Made by a program: the position numbers and the translations under genes. Shown here piece by piece: positions 9,052-18,251 of a stretch of DNA of 64,000 nt. Origin of the DNA: Arthrobacter terricola (GTDB lineage: Bacteria; Actinomycetota; Actinomycetes; Actinomycetales; Micrococcaceae); assembly GCF_004354015.1 (NCBI RefSeq), contig NZ_SMRU01000003.1:186001-250000 (forward strand), written 5' to 3'. How positions within the stretch are numbered: position 1 is the first letter of the stretch; each line of letters begins with the position of its first letter. The notes under the pieces are model-generated. The model was not told the origin of the DNA. It saw nothing but the letters and a program-made list of their open reading frames with translations, and searched no databases.

Positions 9052-10743
9052 ATGACCCAAACCGCCCTTCCCGGACTTGCCACCCCGCCCAGACTTCCGC
9101 AGGGAACGCTCCGGATTGTGCCCCTTGGCGGGCTGGGGGAAATCGGCCGCAACATGGCTGTTTTCGAAATCAACGGCAAGCTCCTGGTTGTCGACTGCGG
9201 CGTGCTCTTCCCTGAAGAGACCCAGCCGGGCGTCGACCTGATCCTGCCCGATTTCTCCTACATCGAAGACAGGCTGGACGACGTCGTCGCCATTGTCCTG
9301 ACGCACGGACACGAAGACCACATCGGAGCTGTCCCGTACCTTCTTCGTCTTCGTCCGGACCTGCCTTTGGTGGGTTCGCAGTTGACGCTTGCGCTCGTTG
9401 AAGCCAAGCTCCAGGAACACCGCATCAAGCCGTACACGCTGTCCGTGGCCGAAGGCCAAGTGGAGCAGTTCGGTCCGTTCGAATGCGAATTCGTGGCCGT
9501 CAACCACTCCATTCCGGACGCCTTGGCTGTCTTCATCCGGACCGAAGGCGGCAACGTGCTGCACACGGGCGACTTCAAGATGGACCAGTTGCCGTTGGAT
9601 GGCCGTATCACGGACCTCCGCCATTTCGCCCGGCTGGGCGAAGAGGGCGTGGACTTGTTCATGGCCGACTCCACCAACGCGGACGTCCCCGGCTTCACCA
9701 CGGCGGAAAAGGAAATCGGCCCCACTTTGGACCGGCTTTTCGGCCAGGCCAAGAAGCGCATCATCGTTGCTTCCTTTTCGTCGCACGTGCACCGCGTCCA
9801 GCAGGTCCTCGACGCCGCAGCCAAGCACGGCCGCAATGTTGCCTTCGTGGGGCGCTCGATGGTCCGCAACATGGCGATCGCGGCGAAGCTTGGCTACCTC
9901 GATGTTCCACCGGGAATCATCGTTGACCTCAAGAACATCGACGACCTCCCTGACCACCGCGTGGTCCTGATGTCCACCGGTTCCCAAGGCGAGCCCATGG
10001 CTGCGCTGTCCCGCATGGCCAACGGCGACCACAGGGTTGTCGTGGGCAAGGGCGATACCGTGATCCTGGCCTCGAGCCTTATCCCTGGCAACGAAAACGC
10101 TGTCTACCGGATCATCAACGGGCTGCTCAAGCTGGGTGCCGACGTCGTCCACAAGGGCAACGCCAAGGTCCATGTCTCCGGACACGCGGCTGCCGGTGAG
10201 CTCTTGTACTGCTACAACATCCTCAAGCCCTTGAACGCGATGCCCGTCCACGGTGAAACCAGGCACCTCATTGCGAACGGCAAGCTGGCAGAGGACTCCG
10301 GCGTCCCGGCTGAGCGCGTCATCCTCAGCGATAACGGCACGGTCATCGACGTCCGGGACCACAAGGCCAACGTCGTGGGCCAAGTGGAAGTGGGCTTCGT
10401 CTATGTCGATGGCTCCAGCGTGGGCGAAATCACCGACGCCGACCTCAAGGATCGCAGGATCCTCGGCGATGAAGGCTTCATTTCGGTCATCACCGTCATC
10501 AACCGCACCACCGGCAAGATCGTCTCCGGTCCGGAGATCCATGCCCGCGGCGTTGCCGAGGACGATTCCGTGTTCGACGAGATCATCCCCAAGATCAACG
10601 CCGCCTTGGAAGACGCCGTCCTGCACCACTCGGACCACACCAACCACCAGCTCCAGCAAGTGGTGCGGCGCGTCATCGGCACGTGGGTCAACCGCAAGCT
10701 CCGCCGGCGCCCCATGATCATCCCGCTGGTCCTGGAAGCGTAG
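9052..10743 (+). CDS. rnj: Ribonuclease J
   Basis: Metallo-beta-lactamase/beta-CASP ribonuclease, exo- and endonucleolytic in RNA maturation and decay. Metal-binding HGHEDHIGA lies near residue 85. Further motifs are NHSIPDALAVFI, HTGDFKMD, SSHVHRVQQ and VHGETRHL. 563 aa, full length. It starts 29 nt after dapA, the common actinobacterial dapA-rnj pairing, and ends before a long hairpin. Confidence 0.95.
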   Translation: MTQTALPGLATPPRLPQGTLRIVPLGGLGEIGRNMAVFEINGKLLVVDCGVLFPEETQPGVDLILPDFSYIEDRLDDVVAIVLTHGHEDHIGAVPYLLRLRPDLPLVGSQLTLALVEAKLQEHRIKPYTLSVAEGQVEQFGPFECEFVAVNHSIPDALAVFIRTEGGNVLHTGDFKMDQLPLDGRITDLRHFARLGEEGVDLFMADSTNADVPGFTTAEKEIGPTLDRLFGQAKKRIIVASFSSHVHRVQQVLDAAAKHGRNVAFVGRSMVRNMAIAAKLGYLDVPPGIIVDLKNIDDLPDHRVVLMSTGSQGEPMAALSRMANGDHRVVVGKGDTVILASSLIPGNENAVYRIINGLLKLGADVVHKGNAKVHVSGHAAAGELLYCYNILKPLNAMPVHGETRHLIANGKLAEDSGVPAERVILSDNGTVIDVRDHKANVVGQVEVGFVYVDGSSVGEITDADLKDRRILGDEGFISVITVINRTTGKIVSGPEIHARGVAEDDSVFDEIIPKINAALEDAVLHHSDHTNHQLQQVVRRVIGTWVNRKLRRRPMIIPLVLEA

Positions 10744-10766
10744 CCCGGCCAGGCGCAGGGCAACCC

Positions 10767-10810
10767 GGCAACGGCTGGACCCGCTCGAAAGAGTTGGTCC
10801 AGCCGTTGCC
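10767..10810 (+). terminator. Hairpin after rnj
   Basis: A perfect 15-bp inverted repeat (arms 10767-10781 and 10796-10810, GGCAACGGCTGGACC and its complement) with a 14-nt loop. No T-run follows, as is common in GC-rich actinobacteria. Likely a transcription terminator. Confidence 0.65.
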
Positions 10811-10906
10811 GCATCCGGGCTTTGGCGGATGGTGATCCAGGCACGCAAGCACGGCAACATGGCTTCCTGCGCCCCTCAAATCCGCGGCATGCAAGCCGTT
10901 CTGGGG

Positions 10907-10912
10907 TAGCGT
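10907..10912 (+). promoter_or_regulatory. -10 hexamer TAGCGT of leaderless ftsK
   Basis: TAGCGT is followed by 7 nt and then ATG 10920. It decides the start: GTG 10911 lies inside the hexamer and cannot be the start of this transcript. Confidence 0.55.
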
Positions 10913-10919
10913 GGCCAAT

Positions 10920-13763
10920 ATGGCGACTCGTACTTCCTCCGCGCCTAGAGGCAGCTCCAACAGCAAATCCGGCGGTTCAAGCGGGAGTCGCACTCCGGCG
11001 AAGTCCGGCAGGAGCGGCACCACCACGGCCCGCGGCAAGCAAGCCGCCGCCGTCGAACCCCAACAACCCTGGGCCCTCCGGGCTCTTGCCGGCGTGTGGC
11101 AAGGGATCGGCCACGTGGTTGGTGCGGGAGTCCGGCGGATCGGCCACGACGTCAGCGACCTCGACCCCGCCGACCGCCGGGACGGCGCAGCCCTCTTCAA
11201 CCTCGCGCTCGGGGTTTTCATCGCGACATTTGCGTGGTGGGGATTCAAAGGCTGGTTCCCGGACGTCGTCTACAGCATCCTGAACGGAACCTTCGGCTGG
11301 ATATCCCTGCTTTTGCCGTTCATGCTTTTCGTCTGCGCATTCCGTTTGTTCCGGCAGCCGTGGGACGTCCGGGGCAATAACCGCGTCGGCATCGGTTTCC
11401 TGGTCATGGCGGTCGCCGGCACAGGGCTGGCCCACATCTTCGGCGGCCAACCGACGGTGGCCGATGGGTTCGATGGCCTCCGCCGTGCGGGCGGAATGGT
11501 CGGCTTCCTTGCCGCATCGCCCCTTGCCGCCATCCACCCCGTGGTTCCGGTGATCGCGTACGGCGCCTTGGCGTTTGTTTCCGTCCTGATCGTGACCGCG
11601 ACGCCGTTCGGCGCCATTCCGCGCCGCATCCGCGAAGCGTACGAGCACCTCATGGGCGTCGACCTCATGGACGCCGAGGGGAAGTCCGGCGATTCCCACG
11701 ACCGCAGCTACCTCTACGAGAACGACGCCGTGGAAGCGCCGAAGAAGAAGCGCCGCAAGCGGATCTTCGGCAAGGACGACGACGGCGCCGGGATTGAGGG
11801 CTACGTCGGCGATGAAGCGTTCGAGCACGCAATTGTCGACGACGACGCCGCTGCCGGTAAGGGCGCACCGTCCGTGCCGCCGGGCGTTCGCCGCCCGACG
11901 CAGGCCGAGATCGCCGTCGAGAAGATCAAGGCTGCGCAGGGGCTTGGGAAGGCGCCTGCGGGCGATGCGACCGAAGCGATCCCGGTGGTGAGCGCCGCGG
12001 CCCCTACCGCGCCCGTTATGGTACCTTCGGCGCCGGTCAGTCCGCAGCCGCCTCCCACGCCGATCCCGCAGCGAACCGAGCAACTTTCGCTCGCGGGCGA
12101 TGTCACTTACACCTTGCCGTCCGCGGACAACCTGACTCCCGGCTCGGTGCCGAAGGAACGGACGGAAGCGAATGACGCCGTCGTCGCCGCCCTGACCGAC
12201 ACCCTGCAGCAGTTCAATGTCGACGCCACCGTCACCGGATTCAGCCGCGGCCCCACGGTGACACGCTATGAAATCGAGCTCGCGCCCGGCACGAAGGTGG
12301 AGCGCGTCACAGCCCTGTCGAAAAACATTTCCTACGCGGTGGCGTCGAGCGATGTCCGCATCCTCAGCCCTATCCCCGGGAAGTCCGCGATCGGTATCGA
12401 AATCCCGAATACGGACCGCGAAACCGTGTCCCTCGGCGATGTCCTGCGCAGCCAGAACGCGCGGCGGACAGACCACCCCATGGTCATGGGCGTCGGCAAG
12501 GACGTCGAAGGCGGATTCGTCGTCGCGAACCTGGCCAAGATGCCCCACATGCTGGTTGCGGGTGCCACCGGTGCCGGTAAGTCATCGTTCGTGAACTCGA
12601 TGATCACGTCCATCCTCATGCGGGCCACCCCGGACGAGGTCCGCATGGTGATGGTGGACCCCAAGCGCGTGGAATTGACGGCTTACGAGGGCGTTCCGCA
12701 CTTGATCACGCCCATCATCACCAACCCCAAGAAGGCCGCGGAGGCACTCCAATGGGTGGTCCGCGAGATGGATGCCCGGTACGACGACCTCGCCAACTAC
12801 GGGTACAAGCACCTTGACGACTTCAATAAGGCCGTCCGTGCGGGGAAGGTCGTGCCGCCGCCGGACTCCAAACGTGTCATCAAGCCCTACCCATACTTGC
12901 TGGTGATCGTTGACGAACTCGCCGACCTCATGATGGTCGCGCCGAGGGACGTCGAAGACTCCATTGTCCGCATCACCCAGCTTGCCCGTGCGGCCGGCAT
13001 CCACTTGGTGCTCGCCACGCAGCGGCCATCGGTGGACGTCGTCACCGGCTTGATCAAGGCGAACGTGCCGTCCCGCATGGCCTTTGCCACCTCGTCGGTC
13101 ACCGACTCCCGCGTTGTGCTTGACCAGCCGGGCGCCGAAAAACTCATCGGCCAGGGTGATGCCCTGTTCCTCCCCATGGGTGCGTCGAAGGCCATGCGCG
13201 TGCAGGGCGCTTGGGTTTCGGAATCCGAGATCCACCGCGTAGTGGAGCACGTCAAGGGCCAGCTCAAGGCCGTCTACCGCGAGGACGTAGCGGCAGAAGC
13301 GCCCAAGAAGCAGATCGACGACGACATCGGAGACGACCTCGAGGTCTTGCTGCAAGCGACCGAACTCGTGGTCACCACCCAGTTCGGCTCCACATCGATG
13401 CTGCAGCGCAAGCTGCGGGTTGGCTTCGCCAAGGCAGGCAGGCTTATGGACCTGCTCGAATCCCGCGGCGTCGTGGGCCCCTCGGAAGGATCCAAAGCCC
13501 GCGATGTCCTGGTCAAACCGGACGATCTCGCCCCGGTCCTCGCGGCCATGAAGGGGCTTGAAGCGCCGGCCGCGCCTGACGCGCACACCGCGGCCCTGAG
13601 CGAGAACGCGAACGCGAATATCGCCGTCGGAGGCTACGCGGAGGACCTGGTGGCGGCCGACCTCGAAAACCGCAAGCAGGCCACGGACTACTATGACGGA
13701 GCGGACAGCACAGACGACGGGGACGAAGGCGGCGAAGACGCTTGGTCGTTGACCGGACGGTAG
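10920..13763 (+). CDS. ftsK: DNA translocase FtsK/SpoIIIE
   Basis: Septum-associated hexameric motor that clears chromosome DNA at division. A basic, Ser/Gly-rich N-terminus is followed by about four membrane segments (about residues 95-230) and an acidic/Pro-Ala linker. The motor has Walker A GATGAGKSSF (about residue 547), VMVDPKRVEL and Walker B YLLVIVDELADLMM. The C-terminal winged-helix gamma domain (FGSTSMLQRKLRVGFAKAGRL) reads KOPS-type polarity sites. 947 aa from ATG 10920. It ends in an acidic Asp/Glu-rich tail. Confidence 0.95.
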   Translation: MATRTSSAPRGSSNSKSGGSSGSRTPAKSGRSGTTTARGKQAAAVEPQQPWALRALAGVWQGIGHVVGAGVRRIGHDVSDLDPADRRDGAALFNLALGVFIATFAWWGFKGWFPDVVYSILNGTFGWISLLLPFMLFVCAFRLFRQPWDVRGNNRVGIGFLVMAVAGTGLAHIFGGQPTVADGFDGLRRAGGMVGFLAASPLAAIHPVVPVIAYGALAFVSVLIVTATPFGAIPRRIREAYEHLMGVDLMDAEGKSGDSHDRSYLYENDAVEAPKKKRRKRIFGKDDDGAGIEGYVGDEAFEHAIVDDDAAAGKGAPSVPPGVRRPTQAEIAVEKIKAAQGLGKAPAGDATEAIPVVSAAAPTAPVMVPSAPVSPQPPPTPIPQRTEQLSLAGDVTYTLPSADNLTPGSVPKERTEANDAVVAALTDTLQQFNVDATVTGFSRGPTVTRYEIELAPGTKVERVTALSKNISYAVASSDVRILSPIPGKSAIGIEIPNTDRETVSLGDVLRSQNARRTDHPMVMGVGKDVEGGFVVANLAKMPHMLVAGATGAGKSSFVNSMITSILMRATPDEVRMVMVDPKRVELTAYEGVPHLITPIITNPKKAAEALQWVVREMDARYDDLANYGYKHLDDFNKAVRAGKVVPPPDSKRVIKPYPYLLVIVDELADLMMVAPRDVEDSIVRITQLARAAGIHLVLATQRPSVDVVTGLIKANVPSRMAFATSSVTDSRVVLDQPGAEKLIGQGDALFLPMGASKAMRVQGAWVSESEIHRVVEHVKGQLKAVYREDVAAEAPKKQIDDDIGDDLEVLLQATELVVTTQFGSTSMLQRKLRVGFAKAGRLMDLLESRGVVGPSEGSKARDVLVKPDDLAPVLAAMKGLEAPAAPDAHTAALSENANANIAVGGYAEDLVAADLENRKQATDYYDGADSTDDGDEGGEDAWSLTGR

Positions 13764-13766
13764 CCT
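13761..13766 (+). promoter_or_regulatory. -10 hexamer TAGCCT of leaderless pgsA, sharing the ftsK stop codon
   Basis: The first three bases are the TAG stop of ftsK. The hexamer ends 6 nt before GTG 13773. Confidence 0.55.
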
Positions 13767-13772
13767 AGAGGG

Positions 13773-14375
13773 GTGACTACATCCGAGGCCAGCAACACCG
13801 GTTCGGGCAGTTCCGGAATCTGGAACCTGCCCAACATCCTGACGATGCTCCGGATCGTCCTGGTTCCGTTCTTCGTCTGGTTCCTCTTGGCGGACAACAG
13901 TCACCATGGCATCTGGCGCTGGGCAGCAGTTCTCGCCTTCGCCGCGGCCATCTACACGGACAAGCTCGACGGCGACATCGCCCGCAGCCGCAACCTGATC
14001 ACCAACTTCGGCAAGATCGCCGACCCTATCGCTGACAAGCTCCTCATCGGATCGGCGCTCGTCCTCCTGTCGGCGCTGGGGGAGTTGCCCTGGTGGATCA
14101 CCATCCTCATCCTGGTGCGCGAATGGGGCATCACCGCGCTTCGCTTCGTCGTGATCCGCTACGGCGTCATGCCCGCTTCGCGCGGAGGCAAGCTGAAGAC
14201 CGTCATCCAGACTGTGGCGATCTTCATCTACATCCTTCCCCTGGACTCCTTCGCCCCGTGGCTTGTCATCGTGGCTTTCTGGGTCATGATCGTTGCCCTT
14301 GCCATTACGGTGTGGACCGGCGTCGAGTACGTGATTGAAGCGATCAAGCTTCGCACCGCCGGAAGCCGGGCATGA
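13773..14375 (+). CDS. pgsA: CDP-diacylglycerol--glycerol-3-phosphate 3-phosphatidyltransferase
   Basis: Integral membrane enzyme of phosphatidylglycerol synthesis. It carries the complete CDP-alcohol phosphotransferase signature DG-x2-AR-x8-G-x3-D-x3-D, here from DGDIARSR to IADPIADK (about residues 69-91). The rest is mostly hydrophobic. 200 aa. GTG start 10 nt after the ftsK stop; overlaps cinA by 4 bp. Confidence 0.93.
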   Translation: MTTSEASNTGSGSSGIWNLPNILTMLRIVLVPFFVWFLLADNSHHGIWRWAAVLAFAAAIYTDKLDGDIARSRNLITNFGKIADPIADKLLIGSALVLLSALGELPWWITILILVREWGITALRFVVIRYGVMPASRGGKLKTVIQTVAIFIYILPLDSFAPWLVIVAFWVMIVALAITVWTGVEYVIEAIKLRTAGSRA

Positions 14376-14875
14376 GCCGGAGCATTGGCGAGGTCGCGGA
14401 ATCCGCGGTCGTCCTCGCGATCAAGCAGGGCCTTACGGTGGCCACAGCGGAATCCCTGACGGCCGGCCTGGTCGCAGCAACCCTGGCCGATACCCCCGGC
14501 GCGTCAGGCATGCTGCAAGGCGGAGTAGTTGCATACCAGAACTCCGTGAAGTCAGCAGTCCTCGGCGTGCCCGCTGACCTACTTGACGCTGTCGGATCCG
14601 TCGATGGCGGGGTAGCAGGAGCGATGGCCGACGGCGCGAGGCGCGCGTGCGGCGCCGACGTCGGAGTGTCCACCACCGGGGTCGCGGGACCCCTGGCACA
14701 CGACGGAAAACCGGTGGGAACGGTTTACATCGGGATCGCGACGGCGGACGGCAGCGTGGCGTACGCCTACTCGTTCGAGGGGGACCGCCCGGGCATCCGC
14801 GCACAGGCATTGTCGGCCGCGCTGGAACGCCTGCTCGAGTGCCTTGTCCAGGCCGACCTACCGCACGTAAAGTAG
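14372..14875 (+). CDS. CinA C-terminal-family protein (nicotinamide-nucleotide amidohydrolase type)
   Basis: 167 aa, corresponding to the stand-alone C-terminal domain of CinA (PncC), which deamidates NMN. Family stretches: VATAESLTAGLVAA, the GGVVAYQNSVK segment and VGVSTTGVAGP. There is no N-terminal MoCF domain, so this is the short form. ATGA overlap with pgsA. It lies between pgsA and a ClgR-like regulator, an order common in actinobacteria. Confidence 0.9.
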   Translation: MSRSIGEVAESAVVLAIKQGLTVATAESLTAGLVAATLADTPGASGMLQGGVVAYQNSVKSAVLGVPADLLDAVGSVDGGVAGAMADGARRACGADVGVSTTGVAGPLAHDGKPVGTVYIGIATADGSVAYAYSFEGDRPGIRAQALSAALERLLECLVQADLPHVK

Positions 14876-15099
14876 CCGGGAACAAAAAACGCGGCCCAAT
14901 AGTTGTTACATTGTGTCGCTTCGGAATGGCCGGGGCGCCTAGGATGTAGAAACAACCGGTCCACCTGCGAGGTGAACCGGATTCACGAGGGAGCAAGGCG
15001 ATACAGATGGTTAAGCAGCCCGTATCCGTAAACGGCGTTGTCCGCTGGAAGGATGTGGGCTTGGCCGAAAAGGCACCGAGCGAACAGAAGGAGCGCAAA

Positions 15100-15459
15100 A
15101 TGGTCGTACTACGCCACGAGATTGGTGATGTTCTGCGCGACGTCCGTCAGCGGCAGGGCCGCACGCTCCGCGAAGTCTCGCACAGCGCCCGGGTTTCGCT
15201 TGGCTACCTAAGCGAGGTAGAACGCGGGCAGAAGGAAGCTTCTTCCGAGTTGCTGTCTTCGATTTGCTCGGCTTTGGATGTCCCGCTGTCCGGCATGCTG
15301 CGCGAAGTCAGCGACCGCGTTGCCGTCGCTGAGGGCGTTGCTGTCCCTGACACCGTCCCGCAGGAATTCGCCCAGCGCTACGGTCGGGACCTCGACCGCG
15401 AACTGAGCGCCGAATTGAACGAGGACTTTACGCAGGGCATGCTCTCCGGCGCACGCTGA
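15100..15459 (+). CDS. clgR: ClgR-like helix-turn-helix regulator
   Basis: XRE-family regulator. The HTH covers [20 protein letters not shown] to [15 protein letters not shown], nearly identical to the actinobacterial ClgR/PopR family that controls clp protease genes. An acidic C-terminal tail ends in LSGAR. ATG 15100 has an ideal AGAAGGAG site 6-7 nt upstream. An in-frame ATG at 15007 would add 31 residues ([10 protein letters not shown]...) with a poorly spaced GGGAG, and cannot be excluded. Region 14876-15006 contains TAGGAT (14939-14944), a possible -10 element. A strong terminator follows the gene. Confidence 0.88.
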   Translation: MVVLRHEIGDVLRDVRQRQGRTLREVSHSARVSLGYLSEVERGQKEASSELLSSICSALDVPLSGMLREVSDRVAVAEGVAVPDTVPQEFAQRYGRDLDRELSAELNEDFTQGMLSGAR

Positions 15460-15485
15460 GCGGAAGCCGGCAGGCGAAAAGCTTG

Positions 15486-15523
15486 CAACGAAAGAGGGCC
15501 TCACTGGAGGCCCTCTTTCGTTG
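15486..15523. terminator. Bidirectional terminator between clgR and the marR-type gene
   Basis: A perfect 17-bp stem (15486-15502 with 15507-15523) closed by a 4-nt loop, with AAAGAGG on one side and CCTCTTT on the other. It gives A/T-containing flanks in both directions and lies between two convergent genes. Confidence 0.9.
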
Positions 15524-15564
15524 TGTATGCGGTTGTCTGGGAAGCCGGGGTCGAAGCCGCCGGG

Positions 15565-16062
15565 CTAGTCCTTGCCGATTCCTTCGCCGTAGGCGGCGTT
15601 GAGGCGTTCAATGTAGTCCGCGAGCGTTTGGATTTCATTGAGCGGCCATTCGCCAAGCCGTTCCCGGAACACCTGGCGGCGCGCGTCCTGGACTTGGTGC
15701 ATTTTGTCCTCGCCCTTGGGGGTGAGTCGAATCGACTGGGCACGTCCGTCCTTGGGGTCCGCTTCCTTGGACACCATGCCGATCCCCTCCAGGAAGGCCA
15801 CTTGCCGGCTTACCGAAGGCTTTCCGACGCCGATGCATGACGCGAGGTCCGTGAGGCGGATCGGACCTTCCGTGCGGATGATCGACAGCAGGCCGTAGGC
15901 TGCCGGTTCCATGTCCGGGTGGACCTGGCGCGAAAGCTGGTAGGACAGCGACCGGGCACGCCGCCAAAACATGCTGAGTTGGTGTTCCACCTGCTGGAGG
16001 GCGGCATCGACGTGGTCGTCCGCCTCCACCATTTCCGGCGTGTCGTCGGGAGTATTGCTCAT
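15565..16062 (-). CDS. MarR-family transcriptional regulator
   Basis: 165 aa. Helix-rich N-terminus, then a winged helix: IRLTDLASCIGVGKPSVSRQ as the DNA-reading helix pair and the wing SKEADPKDGRAQSIRLT. Acidic N-terminal 25 residues. The start is set to ATG 16062 because TAGAAT lies exactly 7 nt upstream; the frame also contains ATG 16071 and 16089. The target and ligand are unknown; no adjacent transporter is present. Confidence 0.88.
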   Translation of the reverse strand: MSNTPDDTPEMVEADDHVDAALQQVEHQLSMFWRRARSLSYQLSRQVHPDMEPAAYGLLSIIRTEGPIRLTDLASCIGVGKPSVSRQVAFLEGIGMVSKEADPKDGRAQSIRLTPKGEDKMHQVQDARRQVFRERLGEWPLNEIQTLADYIERLNAAYGEGIGKD

Positions 16063-16069
16063 GGCAACC

Positions 16070-16075
16070 ATTCTA
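16070..16075 (-). promoter_or_regulatory. -10 hexamer TAGAAT of the marR-type gene
   Basis: On the minus strand TAGAAT is followed by 7 nt and ATG 16062, a leaderless arrangement. Confidence 0.55.
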
Positions 16076-16103
16076 TGTTCCGGCCCCATGAGAGACTCTA
16101 TTG

Positions 16104-16343
16104 GTGCGGATCAGTGACTTCTGGCGGCTGATGGACGATGAATTCGGGGCTGGCTACTCCCGGGTCCTCAGCAGCTCCCTAGTATTAGCCGGTGTCGGCG
16201 GGCGCACCGCAGACGACGCTTTGTCTGCGGGATACAGCCCCCGCGATGTCTGGCTCGCCTTGTGCGATGTGCAGGACGTTCCTGCCGAACGTCGGCTCGG
16301 ACGCGATATCAAGCCCTCGGACGGGGGACGCGGGGCGTACTGA
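16104..16343 (+). CDS. DUF3046 protein
   Basis: 79 aa, starting RISDFWRLMDDEFGAGYSRV, which matches the small DUF3046 family found beside recA in actinobacteria (Rv2738c in Mycobacterium). Function unknown. GTG 16104 is chosen over TTG 16101; a -10-like GAGACT (16092-16097) lies 6 nt upstream, consistent with a leaderless start. The gene lies just upstream of recA on the same strand, with 237 nt between. Confidence 0.82.
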   Translation: MRISDFWRLMDDEFGAGYSRVLSSSLVLAGVGGRTADDALSAGYSPRDVWLALCDVQDVPAERRLGRDIKPSDGGRGAY

Positions 16344-16376
16344 GCTTTGGTCTCCCGAAGACACGCCCCCAATTGT

Positions 16377-16405
16377 TCGAATATCTGTTCGGATGGGACT
16401 ATGCT
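16377..16405 (+). promoter_or_regulatory. LexA box and recA promoter
   Basis: TCGAATATCTGTTCGG (16377-16392) is a LexA box. The -10 hexamer TATGCT follows at 16400-16405, with the box covering the -35 region (TTCGAA, 18-bp spacer). Transcription would leave a leader of about 170 nt before recA. The leader (to 16580) holds a perfect TTATCCACA (16464-16472) and no clear hairpin. Confidence 0.8.
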
Positions 16406-16580
16406 CCTTACAGAGGAATTTTTGATCCTGACGGAGCACATTCCAGCCATTTGGGCGCAGTGGTTATCCACATACACAAAGTCGCACGCAATATTGTCGG
16501 TGGCTCGTAATAGCGTCAAGTGAGACAGGAAAAGGCCGGTCAGGCCAGTCCACAGCGAGAAAGCATCAGAGGTGTGAACC

Positions 16581-17627
16581 ATGGCGGCAAATCAGGATCG
16601 CGAGAAGGCGCTCGAAGCGGCGCTTGCCCAGATCGACAAGCAATTCGGCAAAGGCTCCATCATGCGCCTGGGGGACGATACCCGGGCCCCCATCGAGGTC
16701 ATTCCCACCGGTTCAATCGCGTTGGATGTCGCCTTGGGTATTGGTGGCCTGCCGCGCGGGCGCGTCGTGGAGATCTACGGTCCGGAATCTTCCGGTAAGA
16801 CCACCGTGGCCTTGCACGCCGTCGCCAACGCGCAACGCAATGGCGGCATTGCGGCCTTCATTGACGCAGAGCACGCCCTCGATCCCGACTACGCCGCGAA
16901 GCTTGGCGTGGACACCGACGCCCTTTTGGTTTCCCAGCCGGACACCGGTGAGCAGGCATTGGAAATCATGGACATGCTGGTCGGGTCCGGATCCCTGGAC
17001 ATCGTTGTAATTGACTCGGTCGCCGCCCTGGTGCCCCGCGCGGAAATCGAAGGCGAGATGGGCGATTCCCACGTAGGCCTCCAGGCAAGGCTCATGAGCC
17101 AGGCTTTGCGTAAGATCACCGGTCGTTTGAGCCAGACCAAGACCACCGCGATCTTCATCAACCAGCTTCGTGAGAAGATCGGCGTCTTCTTCGGCTCTCC
17201 GGAGACCACCACGGGTGGTAAGGCGCTGAAGTTCTACGCTTCGGTCCGCATCGATGTCCGCCGTATCCAGACGCTCAAGGAAGGCTCGGATTCGGTCGGC
17301 AACCGCACCAAGGCCAAGATCGTCAAGAACAAGATGGCTCCGCCCTTCAAGGTTGCGGAGTTCGACATCATCTACGGCCAGGGCATTTCCCGCGAGGGCG
17401 GCATTATCGACATGGGTGTCGAGCACGGAATCATCAAGAAGTCCGGTTCGTGGTTCACCTACGACGGAGACCAGTTGGGCCAAGGCATGGAGAACTCCCG
17501 CCGCTTCCTCCGGGACAACCCTGAGTTGGCTGCGGAGCTCGAGCGGCTCATCAAGGAGAAGCTTGGCGTTGGCGTCAAACCAGCCGAAGCGGAAGAGTCG
17601 CCGAAGCTGAAGGCCGTTGACGGATAG
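16581..17627 (+). CDS. recA: Recombinase RecA
   Basis: Strand-exchange ATPase and LexA co-protease. Walker A GPESSGKT at residues 67-74, Walker [13 protein letters not shown], the L1/L2 DNA-binding loops ([19 protein letters not shown] and [15 protein letters not shown]). 348 aa, with the usual short C-terminal acidic region. No intein. recX overlaps its 3' end by 11 bp. Confidence 0.99.
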   Translation: MAANQDREKALEAALAQIDKQFGKGSIMRLGDDTRAPIEVIPTGSIALDVALGIGGLPRGRVVEIYGPESSGKTTVALHAVANAQRNGGIAAFIDAEHALDPDYAAKLGVDTDALLVSQPDTGEQALEIMDMLVGSGSLDIVVIDSVAALVPRAEIEGEMGDSHVGLQARLMSQALRKITGRLSQTKTTAIFINQLREKIGVFFGSPETTTGGKALKFYASVRIDVRRIQTLKEGSDSVGNRTKAKIVKNKMAPPFKVAEFDIIYGQGISREGGIIDMGVEHGIIKKSGSWFTYDGDQLGQGMENSRRFLRDNPELAAELERLIKEKLGVGVKPAEAEESPKLKAVDG

Positions 17628-18177
17628 CGGCCGGGGGCGTAAACGATATTCGGGACCTTCGCCGGATTCGTCGGTAGCGGCAGATCCGGAGCCTGACCCG
17701 GAAGCAGTGGCCAGGGCGATTGTGCTTCGCCAACTGACCAACTCGCCCAAGAGCAGGCTCCAACTGTCCCGAAAATTAGCCGAACGAAACGTCCCGGAGG
17801 CTGTAGCCGAAGCAGTCCTCGACCGCTTCGAGGACGTTGGTTTGGTGGATGATGCGGACTTCGCGGAAATGTGGGTTCGCAGCCGGGCGCAGTCGAGGAA
17901 ATTGGCGCGGAGCGCATTGCGGCGTGAACTTGCAGACAAGGGCATTGACGCCGGGACCGCGGAAGAGGCTTTGGCGCAGGTCAGCGATGACGACGAGTTG
18001 AACTCGGCGAAAGAGTTGGTCGCCCGGCGGTTGCGGGCCGGTGTGGACCTTTCGGACAGGGCTGAACGGGATAGGCAAGCCCGGCGTTTGGCCTCCATGC
18101 TCGCTCGGAAGGGCTACCAGCCATCAATGGCGTTTCGAATCGTCAACGATGTCCTGGATGAGGCTGCCGGAATCTGA
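17617..18177 (+). CDS. recX: Regulatory protein RecX
   Basis: Inhibitor of RecA filaments. 186 aa of three-helix repeats: [19 protein letters not shown], a second with [13 protein letters not shown], a third with [18 protein letters not shown]. The TTG start at 17617 overlaps recA by 11 bp; a start further inside would remove only the low-complexity N-terminus. Co-transcription with recA places it under LexA. Confidence 0.92.
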   Translation: MTDSGRGRKRYSGPSPDSSVAADPEPDPEAVARAIVLRQLTNSPKSRLQLSRKLAERNVPEAVAEAVLDRFEDVGLVDDADFAEMWVRSRAQSRKLARSALRRELADKGIDAGTAEEALAQVSDDDELNSAKELVARRLRAGVDLSDRAERDRQARRLASMLARKGYQPSMAFRIVNDVLDEAAGI

Positions 18178-18239
18178 GAGCTCCCTGTGAGTATCGCTCT
18201 TCCCGGTGTTGGTTCGTAGGTCCGCAACGGCTTGTGGAC

Positions 18240-18245
18240 TATGGT
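18240..18245 (+). promoter_or_regulatory. -10 hexamer TATGGT before the secreted coiled-coil gene
   Basis: TATGGT ends 6 nt before GTG 18252. This argues against the upstream in-frame GTG 18234, which precedes the hexamer. Confidence 0.5.
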
Positions 18246-18251
18246 TCTGGA

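Noticed and set aside
9019..10860. 613-aa minus-strand frame over RNase J
   Set aside because: Antisense shadow caused by high GC at third positions; the plus strand has full RNase J motifs.
10977..12548. 523-aa minus-strand frame over ftsK
   Set aside because: Antisense shadow; composition is Arg/Gly/His-rich with no domain.
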